Below are positions 1 to 5,816 of a stretch of 7,065 nucleotides of DNA, piece by piece. The position numbers were made by a program, and so were the translations under genes. The DNA is from an uncultured Aquincola sp. (GTDB lineage Bacteria > Pseudomonadota > Gammaproteobacteria > Burkholderiales > Burkholderiaceae): positions 1 through 7,065 of the forward strand of contig CAKZXL010000267.1 of the NCBI GenBank assembly GCA_937883885.1, given 5' to 3'. Numbering within the stretch: position 1 is the first letter of the stretch; each line of letters starts with the position of its first letter. The notes beneath the pieces are model-generated. The model saw only the letters and a program-made list of their open reading frames with translations, did not search any database and was not told the DNA's origin.

Positions 1-768
1 ATGCCCACCACCGAAGGGCTGAAGGCGCTGGCGCCCGAGAAGGACGACCTGGCCATCAAGCGCTCGATGGCGCGACTGCGGCTGCACATCGACGACGGCA
101 AGGAAGCGGCCAAGCCGGTGCCCATCCGGGTGCTGCCCGGCGCGCGGCCGCGGCCGGCCAAGGCGCCGCGCTTTGCGCCCGCGGGGCAAAGCACGCAGAT
201 GATCGTCGGCGCCGACGCCACCGACGACCAGCACATCCTGGCCACCAGCGCCCAGCTCTATGGCAGCTACCGGCTGCGGCGGGTGTACTACTCGGCCTTC
301 AGCCCGATCCCCGATGCCTCGCGCGGGCTGCCGCTGCAGGCGCCGCCGCTGATGCGTGAGCACCGGCTGTACCAGGCCGACTGGCTGATGCGCTTTTATG
401 GTTTTGCGCACGACGAGATCGTGCCGCGCGGCCAGGGCCTGCTGCGGCTGGACGTCGACCCCAAGCTGGCCTGGGCGCTGGCCCACCGCGAGCAGTTTCC
501 GGTCGACCTCAACGCCGCCCCGCGCGAGCTGCTGCTGCGGGTGCCGGGGCTGGGCGTCAAGGCCATCGACCGGCTGCTGCAGTCGCGCCGCGTGCGGCGC
601 CTGCGCGCCGACGACCTGCCGCGGCTGCATGTGCCGCTGAAGAAGGTGCTGCCCTTCGTGCTGGTGGACGGCCACCGTCCCAGCGGCGACCCCATGGTGC
701 ACACGCCTGGGCCCACCGTCGCACCGGCGCCGCGGGCCCTGCCGGTGCAGGCGTCGCTGTTCGCCTGA
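1..768 (+). CDS. Putative DNA modification/repair radical SAM protein, C-terminal part (5' end outside window)
   Basis: This looks like the C-terminal 255 residues of the putative DNA modification/repair radical SAM family (TIGR03916-like), whose members are usually a little over 400 residues. The CxxxCxxC motif that binds the 4Fe-4S cluster is not present and should lie upstream. The ATG at position 1 is probably internal, because the segment PTTEGLKALAPEKD (residues 2-15) matches the middle of the family rather than an N-terminus. Visible landmarks are the YYSAFSPIPD segment (about residues 95-105), the HRLYQADWLMRFYGF segment (about 121-135), and a helix-hairpin-helix-like stretch at about 168-195 (DLNAAPRELLLRVPGLGVKA) that probably contacts DNA. 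The tail after residue 225 is Pro/Ala-rich. The stop codon is followed after nine bases by the DUF4130-UdgX gene, the usual partner of this family. The substrate and chemistry are not known. The family call is fairly sure; a function in repair is inferred from the neighbour. Confidence 0.88.
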   Translation: MPTTEGLKALAPEKDDLAIKRSMARLRLHIDDGKEAAKPVPIRVLPGARPRPAKAPRFAPAGQSTQMIVGADATDDQHILATSAQLYGSYRLRRVYYSAFSPIPDASRGLPLQAPPLMREHRLYQADWLMRFYGFAHDEIVPRGQGLLRLDVDPKLAWALAHREQFPVDLNAAPRELLLRVPGLGVKAIDRLLQSRRVRRLRADDLPRLHVPLKKVLPFVLVDGHRPSGDPMVHTPGPTVAPAPRALPVQASLFA

Positions 769-777
769 GCCTGCGGC

Positions 778-2307
778 ATGGCCCTGGACCACCGCATCGT
801 GCTGGCCGGCCCCGCCGACGTGGCGGGCTTCCGTCGCGAAGCACGGCAGCTGCTGGCGCAGCAGGTGCCGCCGCAGCAGGTGGCATGGGTGGCCGGCCAG
901 ACGTCGGCGCGCGCCCCGGGCGACACCGCCAGCCTGTGGGACGAGCCGGCGGAGCCGGCGGCCGTGACGGCCAGCGCCCCGCCCGATGCACCAGCGGCGC
1001 CCGCTTCTGGGCCCGATGCGCCGGCTGTCCGTGTGCCTGCGGCCTTCGTCGAGCTGTGCAACCAGGTGCTGCTGCACCGCGAGCCCGGCCGCTTCGCGCT
1101 GATGTACCGGCTGCTGTGGCGCCTGGTGCATGAGCCGGCGCTGCGCCACGACCCGCTGGATGCCGACCGGCTGAAAGCCGCCGAACTGGCCGCCGCCGTG
1201 CGCCGCGACATCCACAAGATGCGCGCCTTCGTGCGCTTCCGGCCGGTGGGCGACGACCGCCACGTGGCCTGGTTCGAGCCCGACCACCACATCGTCGAGG
1301 CCAATGCGCCGTTTTTCATGCGCCGCTTCGCGCAGATGCGCTGGGCCATCCTCACGCCCGAGCGCTGCGTGGAATGGGACGGCGAGCAGCTGCACTTCCA
1401 GCCCGGCGCCGACCGCGCCAGCGCACCGCCGGCCGACGCCGGCGAGCAGCTGTGGCTGACCTACTACCAGCACATCTTCAATCCGGCGCGGCTGAAGCTG
1501 GCCATGATGGTGCGCGAGATGCCGCGCCGCTACTGGCACAACCTGCCGGAAGCGGCCTTGATCGCGCCGCTGGCGGCCAGCGCCGCCGCCCGCAGCGAAG
1601 CGATGATCGAAGCGCCCGCCACGCCCGCGCGCAGCACCCGCACCTTGCGCATCCAGCGCGTTGAAGCGCCCCAGCCCGGCGAGGCGCCGCGCACGCTGGA
1701 AGCCTTGAAGGCCGCCACCAATGCCTGCACCGCCTGCCCCATCGGCGCGCTGGCCACGCAGGCGGTGTGCGGCGAAGGGCCGGTGGGCGCGCAGCACATG
1801 CTGGTGGGCGAGCAGCCGGGCGACCAGGAAGATCTGGCCGGCCGACCTTTCGTCGGCCCCGCCGGCCAGTTGCTGGATGGCGCGCTGCGTGAGCTGGGCT
1901 GGCCGCGCCATCAGGTGTACCTGGCCAATGCGGTCAAGCACTTCAAGTACGAGCTGCGCGGCAAGCGCCGCCTGCACAAGACGGCCGGCCAGCGCGAGGC
2001 GCAGGCCTGCGGCCAGTGGCTGGCACATGAAATCGACCTGGTGCAGCCGCAGGCGCTGGTCGCGCTGGGCGCCACCGCCGCCCGGGCGTTGCTGGGCCGC
2101 GAAGTGACCATCGGCCGCGAGCGCGGGCGTTGGCTGCATGAACGTGCCGACGGGCGGCCGGTGTTCGTCACCCTGCATCCGTCGGCCCTGCTGCGGCAGC
2201 CCGAGTCGGCGCGCGCCGCGGCCTACGAGGGCTGGCTCGAAGACCTGCGCCGTTGCCGGGACGTTGCTTTCGTGCCAAGTTCTGCCGCCACGGCCACCCC
2301 TGACTGA
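778..2307 (+). CDS. DUF4130 domain fused to UdgX-type uracil-DNA glycosylase
   Basis: This is a 509-residue two-domain protein. Residues about 1-265 match the DUF4130 (TIGR03915-like) putative DNA metabolism domain, including FALMYRLLWRL, DIHKMRAFVRF and YYQHIFNPARLKLAMMVREMP. Residues about 300-495 are a UdgX-type (TIGR03914-like) uracil-DNA glycosylase. Motif 1 is GEQPGDQED (344-352), the later active-site motif is HPSALLR (467-473), and the UdgX R-loop is KRRLH (396-400). In studied UdgX proteins the loop histidine, here H400, forms a covalent bond to the abasic site after uracil removal. Likely Fe-S ligands are C317, C320 and C411. H388 sits where family-4 enzymes have the fourth cysteine; C331 is extra. 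An Ala/Pro-rich stretch at about 55-85 and a linker at about 265-300 separate the conserved blocks. The start is well bounded: the upstream gene's TGA lies in the same frame, with only GCC TGC GGC before this ATG. No clear Shine-Dalgarno is seen, suggesting translational coupling. Confidence 0.93.
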   Translation: MALDHRIVLAGPADVAGFRREARQLLAQQVPPQQVAWVAGQTSARAPGDTASLWDEPAEPAAVTASAPPDAPAAPASGPDAPAVRVPAAFVELCNQVLLHREPGRFALMYRLLWRLVHEPALRHDPLDADRLKAAELAAAVRRDIHKMRAFVRFRPVGDDRHVAWFEPDHHIVEANAPFFMRRFAQMRWAILTPERCVEWDGEQLHFQPGADRASAPPADAGEQLWLTYYQHIFNPARLKLAMMVREMPRRYWHNLPEAALIAPLAASAAARSEAMIEAPATPARSTRTLRIQRVEAPQPGEAPRTLEALKAATNACTACPIGALATQAVCGEGPVGAQHMLVGEQPGDQEDLAGRPFVGPAGQLLDGALRELGWPRHQVYLANAVKHFKYELRGKRRLHKTAGQREAQACGQWLAHEIDLVQPQALVALGATAARALLGREVTIGRERGRWLHERADGRPVFVTLHPSALLRQPESARAAAYEGWLEDLRRCRDVAFVPSSAATATPD

Positions 2308-2322
2308 GTGGATTACACCCTT

Positions 2323-2364
2323 GGGAGGGATGCGCGCCACACCCTCCTGCGCACTACTGCGCAG
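2323..2364 (+). terminator. Two adjacent hairpins after the glycosylase gene (possible terminator)
   Basis: Hairpin one pairs GGAGGG (2324-2329) with CCCTCC (2342-2347) across a 12-base loop. Hairpin two, CTGCGCA-CTAC-TGCGCAG (2347-2364), has a perfect 7-base-pair stem and a 4-base loop. They share base 2347, so they cannot both form in full. They begin 16 bases after the stop codon, a normal place for a terminator, but no T-tract follows (the next bases are CCCCTGAAGG). It could be an incomplete intrinsic terminator, an RNA-stabilising 3' structure or a DNA-binding dyad. The dyads are seen directly; the role is inferred. Confidence 0.4.
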
Positions 2365-2401
2365 CCCCTGAAGGCACGGTGTTACGGCCCCAGTTCGCCG
2401 G

Positions 2402-2445
2402 ACTTGCATTCATGGCCTTGTAGTAAATTGTGTGAAGCCTAGGAT
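2402..2445 (+). promoter_or_regulatory. A/T-rich island, candidate promoter of the polysaccharide operon
   Basis: This 44-base segment is only about 41% G+C in a window near 70%, and it is the only such island in the gap before the export gene. A weak sigma-70-like pair is TTGTAG (2418-2423) and TAGGAT (2440-2445) with 16 bases between them. A second -35-like TTGCAT (2404-2409) has TAAATT (2424-2429) only 14 bases downstream. Neither is a good match. A start near 2452 would give a leader of about 100 bases containing the hairpin at 2500-2523. Composition supports a regulatory role; the exact boxes are guesses. Confidence 0.27.
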
Positions 2446-2499
2446 GCCGGTCCCACACCGCGCCGTTCGAGGTCGCGCCAGGCGCTCGATGCCTGCCGC

Positions 2500-2523
2500 G
2501 CGCCCGGGCTCAAGCCCCGGCGC
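2500..2523 (+). promoter_or_regulatory. Strong hairpin in the presumed leader of the export gene
   Basis: Bases 2500-2509 pair with 2514-2523 around the tetraloop TCAA (2510-2513). Nine of ten positions are Watson-Crick pairs, mostly G-C, with one C-C mismatch (2505/2518). The structure ends 20 bases before the Shine-Dalgarno sequence at 2544-2549, so it leaves the ribosome site free but could affect transcript stability or translation of the first operon gene. No T-tract follows, so a simple intrinsic terminator is unlikely. In G+C-rich DNA some dyads arise by chance, but this length with so tight a loop is notable. Confidence 0.35.
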
Positions 2524-2543
2524 CATCACAAGACAGCACACAC

Positions 2544-2549
2544 AAGGGG
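2544..2549 (+). promoter_or_regulatory. Shine-Dalgarno sequence that supports the TTG start
   Basis: AAGGGG lies seven bases before the TTG at 2557. It is the best purine-rich ribosome site in the gap and fixes the start of the export lipoprotein. The first downstream ATG, at 2623, would leave only five residues before the lipobox cysteine and destroy the signal peptide. Confidence 0.65.
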
Positions 2550-2556
2550 CTCTGCG

Positions 2557-3195
2557 TTGCGAACTTCCTTCTTCTCCCAAGGGCTTGCCCGGCGGCTTTC
2601 ATCGGTACTCGCGCTGGCTTCCATGCTGCTGGCGGGATGTGCGGGCCTGTCGTCCAAGCTCCCGGCCGCACCCATCGAGGCCGGCACCAGCGAGTACGCC
2701 TACCTCATCGGGGCGGGTGACACGCTCAACATCATCGTGTCGCGCAACCCCGAGCTGTCGATGAGCGTGCCGGTGCGGCCCGACGGCAAGATCTCCGCGC
2801 CGCTGGTCGACGAGCTGGTGGCCCAGGGCAAGACCTCGGTGCAGCTGGCCCGCGACATCGAGAAGCAGCTCGAAAAATACATCCGCGACCCGGTCGTCAC
2901 CGTGGTGGTCACCGGCTTCGTGGGCCCGTACAGCGAGCAGGTGCGCGTGGTGGGCGAGGCGGCGCGGCCGCAGTTCCTGCCCTACAAGCAGAAGATGACG
3001 CTGCTGGACGTGATGATCGCCGTGGGCGGCCTGACCGACTTCGCCGCCGGCAACCGCGCCACCATCCTGCGCGGCTCCGAGGGCAACAAGCAATATGCGG
3101 TGCGCCTGAAGGACCTGATCAAGGACGGCGACATTTCTGCCAACGTGGAAATGAAGCCGGGCGACATCCTGATCATTCCGCAGAGCTTTTTCTGA
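2557..3195 (+). CDS. XrtA/PEP-CTERM-type exopolysaccharide export lipoprotein (short OPX/Wza family)
   Basis: This is a 212-residue outer-membrane polysaccharide export protein of the type found with XrtA exosortase loci (TIGR03027-like; often called EpsE). It starts at TTG. A lipoprotein signal peptide has basic residues in its first half, a hydrophobic core and the lipobox LLAGC with C28 as the lipidated cysteine; the following Ala-Gly does not suggest inner-membrane retention. The poly-export domain runs from about 45 to 130 (YLIGAGDTLNIIVSRNPELS, then VPVRPDGKISAPLVDEL). One SLBB-like domain follows (about 130-185, QVRVVGEAARPQFLPY and MIAVGGLTDFA), and the protein ends in GDILIIPQSFF. 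E. coli Wza is nearly 380 residues with several domains and a C-terminal helix forming the outer-membrane pore. This protein ends well before any such helix, so it probably needs another protein to cross the outer membrane. The chain-length gene begins 31 bases downstream. Confidence 0.92.
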   Translation: MRTSFFSQGLARRLSSVLALASMLLAGCAGLSSKLPAAPIEAGTSEYAYLIGAGDTLNIIVSRNPELSMSVPVRPDGKISAPLVDELVAQGKTSVQLARDIEKQLEKYIRDPVVTVVVTGFVGPYSEQVRVVGEAARPQFLPYKQKMTLLDVMIAVGGLTDFAAGNRATILRGSEGNKQYAVRLKDLIKDGDISANVEMKPGDILIIPQSFF

Positions 3196-3215
3196 TCTTC
3201 TCTGCGGGCGGCACT

Positions 3216-3219
3216 AGGA
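3216..3219 (+). promoter_or_regulatory. Shine-Dalgarno sequence of the chain-length gene
   Basis: AGGA lies seven bases before the ATG at 3227, within the 31-base gap after the export gene. It supports this start over other in-frame methionines, such as the one at residue 15, and shows that this gene can be initiated independently of the one before it. Confidence 0.6.
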
Positions 3220-3226
3220 ATTCGCG

Positions 3227-4813
3227 ATGCATGAACTGATTGAGCAGATCGCCAACATCACCCGCGGTATGTACAAGTACCGCTGGCAAGGGGTGCTGGT
3301 GGCGTGGATCGTGGCGGTGGCGGGCGTGATCGTCGTGCTGCGCATTCCCGATCAGTACGAGGCCAGCGCCCGCATCTTCGTGGACACGCAGTCGATCCTC
3401 AAGCCGCTGATGTCCGGCCTGGCGGTGCAGCCCGACGTGAACCAGCAGGTCACCATGCTCAGCCGCACGCTGATCACGCGGCCCAACGTCGAGAAGCTGG
3501 TGCGCATGGCCGACCTCGACCTGGACAACGGCACCCGGCTGGAACAGGACGCGCTGGTCGACCACCTGATGAAGACGCTGCAGATCAAGAGCGCCGACCG
3601 CGACAACCTGTACATGCTGTCGTTCCGCGATTCCGACGCCGAACGCGCCAAGCGTGCGGTGCAGTCGCTGGTTTCCATCTTCGTGGAGTCCAGCATGGGC
3701 GCCAGCCGCAAGGACACCGACAGCGCCAAGGTGTTCATCAACGAGCAGATCAAGAGCTACCAGCAGAAGCTGGAAGAGGCCGAGGCGCGCCTCAAGGAGT
3801 TCCGGTTGAAGAACATCGACATGCAGTTCGCCGATGGCAAGGACACCGCGTCCCGGCTGGGCGAGTTGAGCGCGCAGCTGGACGCCGCGCGCCTGGAACT
3901 GCGCGAGGCCGAAAACGCCCGCACCGCGGCCAAGGCGGCGCTGGCGGCCGAGGCCAGCGGCCAGGGCGTGACCGGCGCTGCCACCGCGCAAAGCCTGCTG
4001 GACGAATCGGCGGTGTCGGTGTCCACGCCCGAGATCGACGCGCGCATCGAGTCGCAACGCAAGAATCTGGATGCGCTGCTGCAACGCTTCACCGAGCAGC
4101 ACCCCGAGGTGATCAGCACCCGGCGCCTGCTCAAGGACCTGGAGGCGCAGAAGGTGGTGGAAGTGTCCAAGGCCCGCAAGCGCGCCGCCGGCGTGCCCAG
4201 CCTGTCGGGCAACAGCACCGGCGCTTCGCCCACCACGCTGGAGATGAGCCGTGTGCTCGCCACCTCCGAGGTGCAGATCGCCGCCCTGCGCGCCCGCGTG
4301 GGCGAGTACGAGGCGCGCTACAACGACGCCCATTCCAAAATCCGCATGTCGCCCAAGATCGAGGCCGAAGCGGCCCAGCTCAACCGCGACTACGCCATCC
4401 ACAAGAAGAACTACGAAGACCTGGTGGCCCGGCGAGAAGCCGCCACCATGTCGGGCGACCTGGACGTGGCCTCGGGCATGGCGGACTTCCGCCTGGTCGA
4501 GCCGCCGCGCGTCTCGCCCAAGCCGGTGTCGCCGAACCGCCTGCTGCTGCTGCCGGCCGCGCTGGTCGCCGCCATCCTGGCCGGCCTGTTCACCGCCTTT
4601 GCCGCCAGCCAGCTGCGGCCGGTGTTCCACCGGGCGGCCGAAGTGCGGGCCAAGATCGAGCTGCCCTTCCTGGGCGTGGTGTCGCTGATCCAGACCGAGG
4701 CCGATCGGCGCCGCGAGCGCGCCGACCTGCTGCGCTTCTCGGCCGCCAGCGCGAGCCTGGTCCTGATGTTCATCGGCGGCATGATCGCCATGACGATGCT
4801 GGCGGGCCGATAA
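3227..4813 (+). CDS. XrtA-type polysaccharide chain-length determinant (Wzz/GNVR family)
   Basis: This 528-residue inner-membrane protein matches the chain-length determinant of XrtA/PEP-CTERM loci (TIGR03007-like). The N-terminal segment MHELIEQIANITRGMYKYRW leads into TM1 (about 21-39). The Wzz domain follows with YEASARIFVDTQSILKPLMSGLAV and the NVEKLVRMADLDL region. Long charged helices, probably coiled coil, cover about 165-240 and 270-410 and should form the periplasmic stalk. The Pro-rich PPRVSPKPVSPNR motif just before TM2 (about 437-460) is typical of Wzz and tyrosine-kinase adaptor proteins. A third hydrophobic segment (about 504-526) ends the protein, unlike the two segments of classical Wzz. 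No kinase domain is present; that function is in the next gene, one base beyond this stop codon. It probably sets polymer length and activates the kinase through a cytoplasmic contact. The family call is firm; the exact topology after TM2 is inferred. Confidence 0.93.
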   Translation: MHELIEQIANITRGMYKYRWQGVLVAWIVAVAGVIVVLRIPDQYEASARIFVDTQSILKPLMSGLAVQPDVNQQVTMLSRTLITRPNVEKLVRMADLDLDNGTRLEQDALVDHLMKTLQIKSADRDNLYMLSFRDSDAERAKRAVQSLVSIFVESSMGASRKDTDSAKVFINEQIKSYQQKLEEAEARLKEFRLKNIDMQFADGKDTASRLGELSAQLDAARLELREAENARTAAKAALAAEASGQGVTGAATAQSLLDESAVSVSTPEIDARIESQRKNLDALLQRFTEQHPEVISTRRLLKDLEAQKVVEVSKARKRAAGVPSLSGNSTGASPTTLEMSRVLATSEVQIAALRARVGEYEARYNDAHSKIRMSPKIEAEAAQLNRDYAIHKKNYEDLVARREAATMSGDLDVASGMADFRLVEPPRVSPKPVSPNRLLLLPAALVAAILAGLFTAFAASQLRPVFHRAAEVRAKIELPFLGVVSLIQTEADRRRERADLLRFSAASASLVLMFIGGMIAMTMLAGR

Positions 4814-4814
4814 C

Positions 4815-5816
4815 ATGAACGGCAGCCTGATCGAACAAGCGGCCCAGCGCCTGGCCCAGCTCCGCCAAGCCGGCGTCGAAATCCCGCAACTGCCGGCTTC
4901 GCAACCGGCGCCCGCCGCCGGGGCGGCCGTGCCGCCGGTGCCGGCCCCGCAGCCCGCCACCGTCGCGGCGCCGGCGCCTGCCGAGCCGCAGTTCCTGTCG
5001 CGCAAGATCAACCTCGACCTGGACGCGCTGCAGGCGCTGGGCGTGGTCACGCCGCAGTCGCCGCGCTCCACCGTGGCCGACCAGTACCGGGTGATCAAGC
5101 GGCCGCTGATCCGCAACGCCATGGGCAAGGGCGTGTCCACCATCACGCACGGCAACCTGATCATGGTCACCAGCGCGCTGGCGGGCGAAGGCAAGAGCTT
5201 CACCTCCGTCAACCTGGCGATGAGCATCGCCAACGAGATGGACCACACCGTGATGCTGGTGGACGCCGACGTGGCGCGGCCTTCGCTGCCGCGCATGCTC
5301 GGCGTGCCGCAGGGCCCGGGCCTGCTGGACGTGCTCAACGGCTCGGCCGACATGCGCGATGTGCTGCTGCGCACCAACGTCGAGAAGCTCACCGTGCTGC
5401 CCAGCGGCGACCCGCACCCGCGTGCCACCGAGCTGCTGGCCAGCGATGCGATGCGCCAGCTGCTGGACGACATCGCCACCCGCTACCCCGACCGCATCGT
5501 CATCTTCGATTCGCCGCCGCTGCTGCTGACCACCGAATCGCGCGTGCTGGCCACCAACATGGGCCAGGTGGTGGTGGTGGTGCACGCCGACAAGACCAAG
5601 CAGTCCGACGTGCAGCATGCGCTGTCCACCATCGACAACTGCCCCGTGCGCATGCTGGTGCTCAACCAGGCCCGCACCGCTTCCACCGACGGCTATGCCG
5701 CCGGCTACGGCTACGGTTATGGCTACGGTTATGGCTATGGCTACGGTTATGGCGAGCAGGACCGGGTCGACGCCTCGGTGTCGGCACCGCAAAAGCCGTC
5801 CGGGGCGGCGGCGTGA
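4815..5816 (+). CDS. XrtA-associated tyrosine autokinase (BY-kinase) with Gly-Tyr repeat tail
   Basis: This 333-residue cytoplasmic bacterial tyrosine kinase (TIGR03018-like, CpsD/Wzc kinase fold) probably cycles between phosphorylated and unphosphorylated forms to control polysaccharide assembly with the preceding chain-length protein. The N-terminal helix (SLIEQAAQRLAQLRQAGVE) is typical of the family. An Ala/Pro-rich linker follows (about 26-58), then the kinase core. Walker A is ALAGEGKS with K127, Walker A' is VDADVARP with D150 and D152, and Walker B is IFDSPP with D232. The C-terminal tail is remarkable: GYAA, then eight Gly-Tyr pairs (residues 297-312). Nine of the protein's eleven tyrosines are in this tail, the expected site of autophosphorylation. 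The start ATG lies one base after the TAA of the chain-length gene, suggesting coupled translation. The stop overlaps the GTG start of the next gene. Confidence 0.94.
   Translation: MNGSLIEQAAQRLAQLRQAGVEIPQLPASQPAPAAGAAVPPVPAPQPATVAAPAPAEPQFLSRKINLDLDALQALGVVTPQSPRSTVADQYRVIKRPLIRNAMGKGVSTITHGNLIMVTSALAGEGKSFTSVNLAMSIANEMDHTVMLVDADVARPSLPRMLGVPQGPGLLDVLNGSADMRDVLLRTNVEKLTVLPSGDPHPRATELLASDAMRQLLDDIATRYPDRIVIFDSPPLLLTTESRVLATNMGQVVVVVHADKTKQSDVQHALSTIDNCPVRMLVLNQARTASTDGYAAGYGYGYGYGYGYGYGYGEQDRVDASVSAPQKPSGAAA
5703..5753 (+). repeat. Hexanucleotide tandem repeat encoding (Gly-Tyr)8-Gly
   Basis: There are eight GGY-TAY units plus a final GGC. A higher-order unit, GGCTACGGTTAT, occurs three times (5709-5720, 5721-5732, 5739-5750), separated only by one GGCTAT (5733-5738). 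Half of the tyrosine codons are TAT, whereas both tyrosines outside the tail use TAC. This pattern points to growth by duplication of the 12-base unit. Gain or loss of any 6-base unit keeps the frame, so the number of tail tyrosines could vary between strains without breaking the gene. Confidence 0.92.

Noticed and set aside
1..3. ATG at the first base as a true start
   Set aside because: The following residues match the interior of the radical SAM family and the cluster-binding cysteines are missing, so the gene very probably begins upstream.
396..1355. Minus-strand frame of 319 codons across the radical SAM/UdgX junction
   Set aside because: It spans two genes with firm family matches and has an Arg/Ser/Ala-rich product without domains.
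2373..2387. Possible sigma-54 (-24/-12) promoter
   Set aside because: GGCACG is present and sigma-54 control is known for some PEP-CTERM genes, but the -12 element reads TACG instead of TTGC and the GG/GC spacing is wrong. No other site in 2308-2556 fits.
2432..2764. Small plus-strand frame of 110 codons in the gap
   Set aside because: It overlaps the start of the export lipoprotein in another frame, is Arg/Pro/Ser-rich and has no supporting ribosome site or domain.
3304..4818. Plus-strand frame of 504 codons in another frame of the chain-length gene
   Set aside because: Its product is Arg/Gly/Ala-rich, whereas the overlapping frame gives a proper Wzz-family protein with membrane segments and a Shine-Dalgarno sequence.
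3173..5479. Long open frame of 768 codons on the minus strand
   Set aside because: It lies opposite three well-identified genes in G+C-rich DNA. Its product is low-complexity (His, Gly, Ala, Arg-rich) with no recognisable domain, as expected when codon bias leaves few antisense stops.
5567..5582. GTG trinucleotide run in the kinase gene
   Set aside because: It encodes the Val-rich beta-strand after the Walker B region, a normal part of this fold; the run is too short to stand out as a repeat.
4770..5792. Minus-strand frame of 340 codons, His- and Gly-rich
   Set aside because: It is antisense to the tyrosine kinase; the composition is the mirror of the kinase codons and no family is recognisable.
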